Shown: positions 11,570 to 22,607 of the stretch, piece after piece
How positions within the stretch are numbered: the first letter of the stretch is position 1
Layout: every line of letters starts with the position of its first letter
Source of the DNA: Luzula sylvatica
Taxonomy: Eukaryota > Streptophyta > Magnoliopsida > Poales > Juncaceae
Reading direction: 5' to 3'
Assembly (NCBI GenBank): GCA_946800325.1
Contig: OX326960.1
Coordinates: 13,974,393-14,038,392 of the forward strand
Length of the DNA: 64,000 nt
Made by a program: the position numbers and the translations under genes
Notes under the pieces: generated by a model
The model's database searches: none
Told to the model about the DNA's origin: nothing
The model's input: the letters and a program-made list of their open reading frames with translations, nothing else

Positions 11570-12190
11570 TATTTAACCAATAAATCATTTATTTATAATT
11601 GGTAAACAAAAAGTGAACTAAAATCCGCAGCGATAAGAATGTGTGGATGATTTCAGGTCGGTTAAAAGCAGACAAAAAATTGATGCAATCTCCATACCTA
11701 GAATTTTAGTTATTTTGTAGAGAACTTCAAAAACACCAAATTTCATTATTGTTTGTTGCTTTGTCAAATCAAAATGCATGCAAAATAGTTCTTTAGTTTG
11801 AACATTGCTTTAACGGTCAAAATTTCTTGGAATTAGAGGATATTAGATCAAAGAATTTCTTAAAGATGAATGGACAAATTTGCTGTGCTATTTGATACTT
11901 TACCACCTTTCTGAGCAATTGCTTTAATTTTGCTTCGTTCTTTATTGTTTGGATAAAAAGGGCTTTCTTTGAAGAAAACACATGGTACCCAATAAGAATA
12001 ATCACAATGTTAGTTAATGTTAATGATGATATTAACTAAAATGATTAAAACTTTGAGATATTTACTAAAGTAAATCGACAGTTCAGATCTGAAATTGATT
12101 AAAGGCATGTCCATACTCCACTCACTCTACCTTTTTATTCCCATTCATTATTCTCTCTCTCTCACTCTCTCTCTCTCAAAAACAATCACA
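11570..12190. other. Intergenic region between UTP23 and the GH17 gene
   Basis: The first part is the expected UTP23 3' UTR. The last 40 bases before the GH17 start contain a CT-rich leader (12152-12177). The open frame at 11817-12005 on the minus strand shows no recognisable domain. Confidence 0.4.
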
Positions 12191-13848
12191 ATGCAACACA
12201 AAATTCTTCTTCCTCTTCTCTTATTAACCGTCTCCATTATCTCGACCGATTCAATTTCTCAAGTCGGGATAAACTACGGTCAAGTAGCCGATAATCTTCC
12301 GCCTCCTTCACAAGTGATACCCCTTTTCCGCGCCTTCAACGCGACACGTGTCAAGCTCTACGATACGGATCCTCGAGTTTTGTCCGCATTTACCAACACG
12401 GGAATAGAATTCATTGTCGGTCTACCCGACAATTTAGTCGCTTCTCTTGCACGCGACTCCTCTCAAGCTTGCGCTTGGATTCGTTCTTCCGTTCTCCCTC
12501 ATCTCCCCAATACTAGCATTATCGCCATAACCGTTGGCAATGAAGTTTTGACCGGTAATGACGTCATTCAAATTTATTTTTGTAACAACACATTAATTAA
12601 TTACAAAGTATTTTTCTGTTCTTTATGTACTACTCTTTATCTTATTGTGTTTTGTTGTATTCAATATAAATTATATTCAGATTCAGATCCAACCATTTTT
12701 TAAATAATCAAATATTTTCCGTGGAATTCATAATCGTGTTTAAATGTAATGTGATAATAGGTAATGATAAAGTCACGATAAAATCACTCGCACCCGCAAT
12801 GCAAAATCTCCAATCGGCACTAACCACATTAGGGTTAGAAAACAAAATCAAGATTACAACCGCTCATTCTCTAGCGGTACTCGATACGTCGTTTCCCCCA
12901 TCCGGTGCGACATTTCGGAAGGAGCTGGTACCGTATGTCGTGCCGGTTCTTGGTTTTCTTCAGAAAACCAGGTCGCCATTCTTGATTAACGCGTACCCGT
13001 ATTTTGCGTACAAGGCGGATCCTAAGAGTGTGAACTTGAATTATGTTTTGTTCGAGCCCAATAATGGCGTGATTGATTCGGGATCGGGACTTCGTTATGA
13101 TAATATGTTACATGCCCAAGTCGATGCAATGAGAACCGCAATTAGAAAGGTAATTGGTATAATTGGCTCGATTCGATCCATCGAAAATTAACTAATTTAG
13201 TACTATTAAAAAATTAACTGGTATGTTTACATAGGTATCCTCCAATTACAGTAACATAGAAATCAGGGTATCGGAGACAGGATGGCCGTCGGGCGGAGAC
13301 GAGGATGAGGCTGGTGCAACGCCGGAGAATGCCAAGAGGTACAACGGAAACCTAATGAAAATCGTTTCTCAGAACAAAGGAACGCCGGCGGCGCCGGACG
13401 AACCACTCCAAGTTTACGTCTTTGCACTTTTCAATGAAAATCTCAAGCCTGGCCCATCCTCGGAACGAAACTATGGACTGTTTCGTCCTAATGGGTCGCC
13501 GGCATACGATTTGGGCGTCGTTTTAGCCGGAGGCAATGGAAATTTGGGAAATGCGAAAAGTAACGGAGGCACGGCGGATTCGCCTGTCCAAATTGGGGAG
13601 GATTCTTCTAATGGCTATTACTCCATTTCTAGTTCCAAGGTGAGAGCTTTTTCATGAAGAGTTTCTTTGGATCTCTTTACAGTTTTTGAAATATTGCAGG
13701 GTTTTTTGTGAATTTTTCATACTTCTTTTGATATTTTATATACTTTGTAAGTTATTTATTTTATTTTTCGAAATTTCAGATTATGAAGCCATTATGCATG
13801 GAAATATTATATGCTTTGGTAATGGCGATTTTAGTGGCATTTTTTTAG
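12191..13848 (+). CDS. GH17 glucan endo-1,3-beta-glucosidase, secreted, probably GPI-anchored
   Basis: Four exons: 12191-12554, 12761-13149, 13235-13639, 13780-13848. All introns are GT-AG and phases agree, giving 408 residues. The N terminus is a signal peptide (hydrophobic 4-17, likely cleavage near residue 23, before QVGINYG). GH17 landmarks are VGINYGQ, VKLYDTDP, the acid/base glutamate in VGNEV (E118), the nucleophile in VSETGWPS (E265) and YVFALFNE. The enzyme cleaves beta-1,3-glucan (callose) at the wall or plasmodesmata. There is no X8/CBM43 module. The C terminus has a Ser-rich segment and a final hydrophobic tail (LYALVMAILVAFF) encoded by its own small exon, consistent with a GPI-anchor signal. 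The start at 12191 is chosen because it gives a proper signal peptide; the upstream ATG at 12095 does not. Confidence 0.9.
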
Positions 13849-14060
13849 GAGAAGGTGGAGGCATTTTTTATTGATTAATCGATTTATGAAATATTTTTTT
13901 ATCAATATAATATTCTGTTTTGTTAATTTCGTATGCACAAATATAATTATATAATACAAGAAATCGAAATTTTCATTAAATGTAAACATAATTATGCGTC
14001 ATATAAATAAATATCTTTGAAGTTTGAACTACAAGAAATTTATTAAAAATCAATTTACTA

Positions 14061-14064
<4 letters not shown>

Positions 14065-14107
<43 letters not shown>

Positions 14108-14316
14108 AGTAAATTCGGAGAGGGCTCAAAGTCCCCCTTCCAAACACAATCTCCTTTTTTTTTATATATATTTTTTTATTACAAACCCGTAGGCCACACA
14201 CTCTATTCACTCATTTAACATTTAATCTATATTCCAGTGTTCCCATCGGGAATCGAACCCCACACCTCTCGCTCCCTAGCCAAGAGGTGTGACCAACTAG
14301 GCTAACTCTAGTTGGC
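14065..14316 (-). mobile_element. tRNA-derived SINE with 15-bp TSD
   Basis: Read on the minus strand the element begins gccaactagag, carries an A box (ttagcctagttggt) and a B box (ggttcgattccc), and ends in a long A tract, seen as about 42 T at 14065-14106. The flanking direct repeat tcaatttactaagtt occurs at 14050-14064 and 14317-14331, a perfect TSD. The long clean A tail and perfect TSD indicate a young insertion. Confidence 0.9.
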
Positions 14317-14905
14317 TCAATTTACTAAGTTAGAATCCAATAATTAATTTGACCAGAGATAGCTAATCGATCCAGAAACAAACTCTGTTAGTTGACGGGT
14401 TTCACTTATTTTTTTTTACTTTTTTATTTTATTTCAGAATTTGAAATATGTATAATGCATATATTTTATAAAAATGTATGTCATTGATTTCCACCAATAT
14501 CTCAAATGATCAACGTATAATTTGTTGCATTTGTTCTATAAATAAAACCACATACTTTTTGTTGTCTTGAAAATCTAAATAATCCCGAATTAAAATACAC
14601 GACCGAAAGTATATTGCATAGAATTACTCCATATTTTAGGGGCTATATAAAATAATAACACATATACACCGTATTTTAGGGGTAGAAGAAGTAGGATTTG
14701 AAGAACTACCTACGAAAATTAAAGAGAAAACAACTTTTAAAAGTTCATCTATCAATTCGGTAATGACGATTAAAAAAAATTCATCTATCAATTTTTAAAA
14801 GTTCATCTTATTTTCAATCTAAAAATCATAATATAATAAATAGAAAAATAAATGAAATTGAGTGAGATAAAATTCTGAACAAACTAGACACAATTATTAT
14901 TAAAA

Positions 14906-15052
14906 TTGATACAAATAGGCTCATAGCCTAGTTGGTTAAGTTTTGAGTGTGAGAAACAAAAACCATATTTTGTGAGAGGTTATGAGTTCGATCCTCATTG
15001 ACATCAATTGATGGAGGACATATGAGTCTTCTTCATTTATTATCAAAAGATA
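14906..15052 (+). mobile_element. Short tRNA-derived SINE
   Basis: A box tagcctagttggttaag (14926 onward) and B box gagttcgatcctc (about 14984). The direct repeat tattattaaaa flanks it at 14895-14905 and 15053-15063. The A-box core is nearly the same as in the SINE at 14065-14316, but the body is shorter and lacks a clear poly(A). Confidence 0.7.
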
Positions 15053-15063
15053 TATTATTAAAA

Positions 15064-16680
15064 CATGATAATTTTTAGCGATTTTACAATATACAGAAAT
15101 GAGTGAAATATATTTTGCAAAGCAAGACATTTAACGGATAATTTTCATAGAAATTTAACCTAATTATCCAAATATTTTTTTCTTATTAAACTGACAAATT
15201 TTCAAACATGAAAAAAATGCACAAATAGATAAATAATACAATTTTTTTATACAATTTTAAACATCACAAAGAAACCGTAATGCTATTTTTCACATAAATA
15301 TGTAATTAATTGAAAATATAAATAAATTGGAAATTCAAGATAAATCTGTATAATTTCACACAATCATTCAACGCACAATAACAAATCTAACAAAACAAAA
15401 ATAATTCAATTTGGACATATAAGTAAAAAGTAATGACATATTTACATACATGTTCCTAAAATCTTACATAAAAATTCCTGAACATATGCTGGTACCTGCA
15501 CTTTCGCCAGTATGGCTGGCAAAAATACAATTTTTTTTGCTATTTTAAAATGAAAACAATTATATAAAATATTAAAAAATACTATTTCTCTCTTTCGTCA
15601 GAATGTTTGGCGAAAGTGGGTCAATTAACTTTTTTTCAGGTTAACGAGTAAAAAATATGATTAAACATTATCGCTAGAGCGTCTTACGAAATACCATTCA
15701 TTTTTGTCAGGAGATTTGGAAAAAACGTTAGTTTTGCAATTTAAACAGAAATAAAACTATCCTTGTTAATTGAGCTTTTAAAAAGGCTACATATAGAAAG
15801 AAAATCAATTTGATGACAACTTTTTTAAAAGAAATATTTTAAGTATTTGAACTTAACGAAATCTTTTCTTATTTTGTCAACGAAATTAATTTTCTATTAG
15901 AGTATTGCATTAATTATTAATCCAAATAAAAAATTACAAACTATCCTAGGTGTCAACAAAATTAATTTTCTATTCGCACATTGCATTAATTATTAATCCA
16001 AATGAAAATTTACAAACTATCCTAGATACTCTTCTATTCTATCACATAAATACATGTATAAGCTAAATACATGTATTTCGCAATCCATGCAAGTTGTTTG
16101 ATAAGTTGTATTATAAAATCATGGATAGAAAATTCTTTGTTTGATTCTTGTTCAAAAATACATGACTTTAATTTTTTTTATTATAATTAATGAATTTAAT
16201 TGATAGATTAAATATCTCAAGTAAACAAACATAAATAAAATATTATCAATAACTAAACATATACGAGAGCGCAAATATTTTTAATAAACGTAAATATGTT
16301 CTCATAATTTTAAACATACAAAATATGATTCATATATCATCTAACAATTTTGAACATGCACAAAAATACAAAATATATGTTCGCAAATCAAACAGGCCCT
16401 ACTTGTTTTGGGTTTTGAGCAAGATGTGGCATTGTAATTGTTGTAATTATTATTTATTATTAATGTTATGTATATTTTTACAAAAATCTGCCTTATATTA
16501 GGGCTCCACGTCATCGACTTGCTCAGAGCCGTCAGATTCAATTCAATTTTTCGCAAATACATCTCAGTCGTACAATGACCATATGGACACGGTCTACGTG
16601 AACCAGAATATATTAAAAGAAACATTGAGCATGATTCACCAAGACCAAGTTCATTCACATGTTTCTGCCTCACAAGATAT
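15064..16680. other. AT-rich intergenic DNA with a ~72-bp tandem duplication
   Basis: About 15884-15957 and 15958-16029 are tandem copies ('attgcattaattattaatcc'). 'caaatcaaacaggccc' at about 16384 looks like the right end of a PIF/Harbinger-type element, but no left partner was found. No gene is recognised. Confidence 0.35.
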
Positions 16681-17115
16681 ATGTCTCCTTTCTCTCTCCT
16701 CTGGCCGCACGAAAACCCTAACCTAGACGATCCCGACGCGGAAGAGAGAAAACATATGACGGCGACGAAAGAGGATCAGTTTGTCCAGTCGCCTCCTCTT
16801 CACTTTGGTTCCTCTATGGTGGTGGTGAGGTACTGGTTTTTTCCTTCTTCACTTATTTGCTGTTGTATCGGTTTGAAGTCAAAAATTGATTTTTTTTTCA
16901 TCTCGATTTGTTCTTCTTCTTCTTCACTTATTTGCTGTTGTATCGGTTTCAATTTTTCCTTCTTCTTTCCGTGTCAATTCTGTGTGGAAGTTTTCGCTTT
17001 TTTCTTCACTGATTTGCTTCAGAATCAGTTCGAAAAGTGGAGATATGATGATTTCAGTAGAAACTGGTTCAATTTTGTGTTCTTGGTTGAATATTTTGGC
17101 CTGATTTTTTCGTAG
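16681..17115 (+). CDS. Possible first exon of an unknown gene
   Basis: An ATG-led frame (MSPFSLLWPHENPNLDDPDAE...) runs to about residue 50 with coding-like composition, then becomes a pyrimidine-rich, intron-like region. A donor is plausible at the 'gtgaggta' near 16826. No domain is recognised. A 3.5-kb TIR element follows at 17281, so the gene may be broken. It could be a real 5' exon or chance. Confidence 0.25.
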   Translation: MSPFSLLWPHENPNLDDPDAEERKHMTATKEDQFVQSPPLHFGSSMVVVRYWFFPSSLICCCIGLKSKIDFFFISICSSSSSLICCCIGFNFSFFFPCQFCVEVFAFFFTDLLQNQFEKWRYDDFSRNWFNFVFLVEYFGLIFS

Positions 17116-17280
17116 TTTTCTCAATTTGGGTTGTTCGTTATTTTCTCTAAAATTTAGGGTTAGGTTATGTAGATCGATTTTTTCATGTAATTTTTAATTA
17201 ATAGGATAATTTGAGAGATTTAAGTTTATTTTAAATTCTTATATATATGACAACTATAATTTTTTTACCTAACATTAATA

Positions 17281-20200
17281 TGGAGAGAAGCTCAAAATAC
17301 TTAATTAATTAAGTACCAGTTTTTTGGTACTTAATATTTTCACCCTTGGATCGCTTCAAGATCCGTGCTCAAGAATAAACGAGACGGCAACGTTTATGCA
17401 GTTTCCGTCTCTCCCTAATCTTCTGTTCCTTCTTCTTTCGTTCAAGGCAGAAGTAATTGGCGATTGCCATAGAATACACGAAGATTGGCGATGAAGTACG
17501 TGAAGAGCTGTGTTGCACGGATACGCCGATACGGCGATACGACGACGCGTATCGGATACGACGATACGACAATTTAACATATGATTTATGATACGATACG
17601 GATACGGCGATACGGCTAAATTCGGTTTTTTGGAGTATCCGCGCAACATAGGCGAAGAGAGATGGCCTCTGTGCATGGCGATGACCGATGACGACAAAGT
17701 AGCAAGAGCTTGCTCAGAGACGAGAGACCCTTCTTCTAGAGTAGAAAGTAAAAACGAGAAACCCTAACTGATTAGCAACAAAGTAATCGCCTCGTCCTTT
17801 TACTTGTATTGATGTAATTCCTGATCAATTTCAATTCTAATTGCTCCATTATAGATCTAATTGCTTGATTTTCGGTTCTAACAATAGTCCATTTCTGAAG
17901 ATTTCTCATTTGAGCATTTGGATCATGTATCATGAACCTCCTGTTTATGCCATTCAATTTCAGGAAGGAAAATAGCAGGTGAGAAAAACCTGATTCGAGA
18001 AGGAAAAAAGATTATCCCTTTCTTGCTAGCGATGATACCTTTGCTTGTTAGACTAAATTACTAGTTGCTGGCCCGGGAAGGAAAAACAGAGCACTATTTC
18101 TTGCTCAAACATTAATACCTGAAATTCCTTTTGGTACATCAAATATTAATTCTAAAAATAATTTTGATTCGAGTTTTAACTTTTAATTCATTTTTTCTCG
18201 ATTTTAAGCATTTCATTTTTTTCATTATTCATAACTTTGATTCAGTTTGACTCGATTTTTATGCATAAAACTTTTTTAGTTGTTGAAAAAGCAATGTCGG
18301 CACCTTCAACAAGCGTCGTAAATCCGCCCACACCATTTTTGTAATGATGAGGATATTGAATTAGAAATATTTTCTTTATTTTTGCAAGTTGCAAATTTGA
18401 ATTTTAATAAACAGATAAAAATGTTAATTTAGATTTTTGCAAGAAGAAAGATGTGCATAATACTGAAATATGTCAAGAAGTAAAAATTCTTACTTGTATT
18501 TGATTTTTAGTCAATTTTAATGCATTCAATTATTTTAGTATTTCCATTTGTGTTATTGGTGGAAAAGTAAGTTGGACAGAAAATGTGAAAGTGATGATAA
18601 TGGAATTGAAGACAATGGAGGTGGTGATCATCGAAATGTCAAAACTTAGATTATTGGAAACTTGTTTTTGATTCTGGAAACTTAATAGTATTTATTTTTT
18701 ATTAAATTTTATATATTCAAAATATCCAATATTTTCATTTTATGTTATTTGTAGAAAGTCAAATTGGAAATAAAAGGTGAAAATCATTGTTGTGGTGTTG
18801 AGGACAATGAAATGATGATTATGGAAGCGACGATGATTAGAGTAGTTGTTTTACATTCTGGATGCAAGAGATGAAGACGTGTGAGATTATTTTGACCCGT
18901 TTTAGGACATTTTTTTGTTTTCTATAATTGGTCATGTCATATATGTATCCATACAATTGTCAAATTATGTATGAATTGGAATTATGTATTGTGAATTGCG
19001 ACTAATGATTAGTACCAAAAACTGAACAAGTACCAACCTATTATTTTTTTAACAAACTGAATTCCATGAACTAAAAAGTATTTTCAAGGTTTTTAGAATT
19101 AAACTTGTATCAATTGGTACCAATCTCAATACACTTTGATCCCTAAATTCTCAAAATTTTCATCATAACATTTTCTTTTATGTAATAGTTTTTCAAGTGA
19201 AATGATAATTCAAACAAGTCCAATAACTCACTTTTTTTTTTGAAATAAATCCTAAAATTACAAAATGTGACAACAATGTTCCTTTTTACAGCAAAAAAAT
19301 TAGGGTTTAGCTTTGCCCTTAATCTGATATTGCACTTGAGTAAAATGTAAAAAGAAATTCATAGTTCCACTTTCACTGTCGATTACACCAATTTTTTTTG
19401 CTCCATCACCCTGAAAATTAAATTTATTCTGTTTTAGTCCCTAATCAATGAATGAATTAAGAAGTCTTGAGTAATTTAAAATTGTACACACCCGAGCACA
19501 ATATCCCATTGGCATATCCAAGCCCAATCCACGATCTAAAACATTGTGGAAAACAATTAACTTACAATAATATCACACACAAGTTATAAAGAAATGTTAA
19601 GCACGAAACAAGGATTATATGGATTTAATATTGAATTAAGCACGAAACAAGGATTTAATATTGCCGATCCATAGATTGACAGAAATTTGAAACCCGCAAA
19701 CAAGAAAATGGCATGTTCGAATATCTTGATGAAGAACTACTTGAGTATGAATCTGTAATTTAAAATGGTATGTTCAACAAAAACATTAATTATATGGAAG
19801 AAATATAGTGAATAAATGAATATTTCAAACTAGACGGGTATAAGTGCAGCATTGAGAAAGGAGAAATTTGGGGAAATAGACATTTATATTAGCACTGATC
19901 GTTTCTGGCTCTATGAGCATTGAGAACTAAAATCGAGCAATTAAATATGATGTCCAACAATTAGAATTGAAATTTGGCAATTAAAACTGAAATCGATAAG
20001 TTATAACTGAAATTTAGCAAAATTTTTACCTGAATACCAGGAGAAGGACGGGCGAGTCTTCTTCTGCTAATCAAGTAGGGTTTATCGCTGCTGAATACCA
20101 GAAGAAGGAAGGGGTGAGTCGTCTTCTGCCAGTCAGTGCCAATGGTTTCGCCGATTGGGTTGAGTATGACAATCAAGATTAGGATTATATGAATTATTAG

Positions 20201-20745
20201 ATCTTGAATTAATAAAATAGAGGTTACCAATCATCGTTTAGGTTTATATGAGCAATTATAAGTGAAATTGAGCACCTCGTGAAGAAGGAAGGGGTCCATT
20301 CTCCGTCGTTGCAAGAATGGTTTCCTTGCCGATAGGTTAGGATTCCTCGCCAGGTTTGGGTTTCATCGCCTCGGCGCTAGAAGAAAATGGTTTCGCCGTC
20401 TTCGTGCCACCAAGCGATAAGCAAAGACTTAGTCAAGCAAAGACTTCATCGTCGGAAGAAAGAAGGTCGTTGATGGAAGAGAGAAGGGGCGAGTCCATTT
20501 TGTCTGTATTCTGAGAGCGAAGGAATGGAATGGTGGGTAGAGAGAGAGACGGTAATGACTAAACGGATGAAGATCACTCACGTTTCCGTTTATTTTTGTG
20601 CACAAATCTTAGGGAGACAGTAATGACTAAACGGATGAAGATCACTCACGTTTCCGTTTATTTTTGTGCACAGATCTTGAAGCGATCCAAGGGTGAAAAC
20701 ATATTAAGTACCAAATGGTACTTAATTAAGTATTTTAGCTCTCCC
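17281..20745. mobile_element. 3.5-kb element with ~100-bp terminal inverted repeats
   Basis: The left end (tggagagaagctcaaaatac...) and the complement of the right end (gggagagctaaaatac...) match for about 100 bp, including ttcacccttggatcgcttca and taccaaatggtacttaat-type palindromes. TA lies on both sides (17279-17280 and 20746-20747), a possible 2-bp TSD. The interior has no recognisable transposase. It holds a nested MITE (17508-17651) and a ~70-bp tandem duplication (20549-20690, tgactaaacggatgaagatc). It may be non-autonomous; its superfamily is undecided. Confidence 0.65.
17508..17651. mobile_element. Small MITE with TGTTGC(A/G)CGGATAC ends, copy 1
   Basis: Ends are ctgtgttgcacggatac and the complement of ctatgttgcgcggatac. 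The flanks gtgaagag (17500-17507) and gcgaagag (17652-17659) match 7 of 8 bases, consistent with a hAT-type TSD. The interior is rich in 'gatacg'. A second copy is at 38986-39120. Confidence 0.65.
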
Positions 20746-20765
20746 TAAGTATTGTGCCATTTATC

Positions 20766-21775
20766 GATTTGCTGTTGCCAAAAGATAGTTTTCGTGCGAT
20801 TACAATAAAGCTGCCAAAAGATAGTTTTGATGTCGTTGCAGTAACTGCTGTCAAAATATAGTTTTGGCACCGTTACAGTACCAGCTGCGAAAAGATAGTT
20901 TTGGTGCCGATTACATTAACAGCTGCCAAAATATAGTTTTGGTACCTATTAAGTAACCGCTGCCAAAATATAGTTTTGGTACTTTAAAGTAACCGCTGCC
21001 AAACGACAGTTTTGGTGCCGTTTACAAGCGCTTCCAAAATATAGTTTTGGTGTCAGTTAATGTAACCGCTGCCAAAAGATAGTTTTGGTACCGTTACAGT
21101 ACCAGCTGCGAAAAGATAGTTTTGGTGCCGATTACATTAATAGCTGCCAAAATATAGTTTTGGTACCTATTAAGTAATCGCTGCCAAAATATAGTTTTGG
21201 TACCTTAAAGTAACCGCTGCCAAACGACAGTTTTGGTGCCGTTTACAAGCGCTTCCAAAATATAGTTTTCGTGTCAGTTAATGTAACCGCTGCCAAAAGA
21301 TAGTTTTGGTACCGATACAGTACCAGCTGCGAAAAGATAGTTTTGGTGCCGATTACATTAACAGCGGCCAAAATATAGTTTTGGTACCTATTAAGTAACC
21401 GCTGCCAAAATATAGTTTTGGTACCCTAAAGTAACCGCTGCCAAACGACAGTTTGGGTGCCGTTTACAAGCGCTTCCAAAATATCGTATTCGTGTCAGTT
21501 AATGTAACCGCTGCCAAAAGATAGTTTGTGTACCTTTACTGTTTTGGTGCCTTTACTCTTACCGCTGCCAAAAGATAGTTTTGGTAAATTGTAACCGATG
21601 CCAAAATATAGTTTTGGTGCCGATTACTGTAACCGCAGCGAAAAGTTAGTTTTGGTGCCTTTTACAAGCGCTGCCAAAAGATAGTTTTGGTATATGTTAA
21701 AGTAACCGCTGCTAAAAGATAGTTTTGGTGCCATGGCCAAGCGCTGCCAAAAGATAGTTTTGGTGCTTGTTATAA
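20766..21775. repeat. Tandem array of ~37-bp units, partly in a 221-bp higher-order repeat
   Basis: Units carry an imperfect inverted repeat, gccaaaa(g/t)atagttttggt, followed by a short variable linker such as 'gccgttacagtaacc'. Between about 20881 and 21543 six units form a 221-bp superunit, present three times (ccagctgcg at 20881, 21102 and 21323), with the same unit-specific variants in the same order (for instance caaacgacag and gcttccaaaatat). The flanking monomers are not in this order. The array ends about 100 bp before the start codon of the CHR24-like gene. Confidence 0.9.
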
Positions 21776-22607
21776 AAACTACATCTCCTCAACATTCATT
21801 ACCCAACCCACAACCCATTAATCTTATCGGATCTCACCCGTTAAGATAGCAGCTCGCAGCGATTTTATTCAAAATGATAACTTACTTCCATACCCCTAAA
21901 ACAATAAAAGTTACGTTAGAACCCTTGGTTCATAACACCGTCTCGATCAGTGCTTCTAATCCAGACCCTAACACAGGTACAATTTTGATTTCATTAATGA
22001 TTGAATCGATACCGGTGAACTACGGAATGACCTTTACTTGATTAATGGAATTTTTATGTGTTTTTACTTTTTAATTTTTATTGTAGAAAACGAGGGCGAA
22101 TTGGTAAACTTGACTGGTTTGCTTGCCACAAATCAAGGTATACTCTAAATTTTTAATAAACCCTAGTTTTGTACATTAAGTAAGTACGCATTTCCTCAGT
22201 ATTATTCTTTGTATTAGCTGGTTTTGTGTTTCAATATGCTCAAAACGTTTGTGCATGTTGTGGTGTTGCACTTCAGCCCCAATAATTTTCAATTTATCAA
22301 CAAATTAAGTACCAAATAACCACAAAATAGCAAAATGAAGTCCAGTATATTAAAGTGTACTGTAACTCCTAATTTTTTTTTGGATCACAGTAAACTCCTT
22401 ATTTTATTAATTCTTAAAAAACATAGAAACCAAGAGGGAGAGAGTTAAACTAGCTGGTCGAAGGCGTCTTTGCAAAGGATGCTCTAATGATTCAGTCCCA
22501 TAACAGGACGAAAAAGAAGAGAGTATAGCAGACATTATGGACGATTTTGCCCTTCGTTTAGGATTTCTTTCTCTCACCAAAGAATACCATTCAAAGAAAG
22601 AGAGCAA

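Noticed and set aside
14231..14310. tRNA gene
   Set aside because: A and B boxes are present but no cloverleaf can be formed, and the unit has a poly(A) tail and TSD, so it is a SINE. The same applies to 14926-15000 and 52150-52245.
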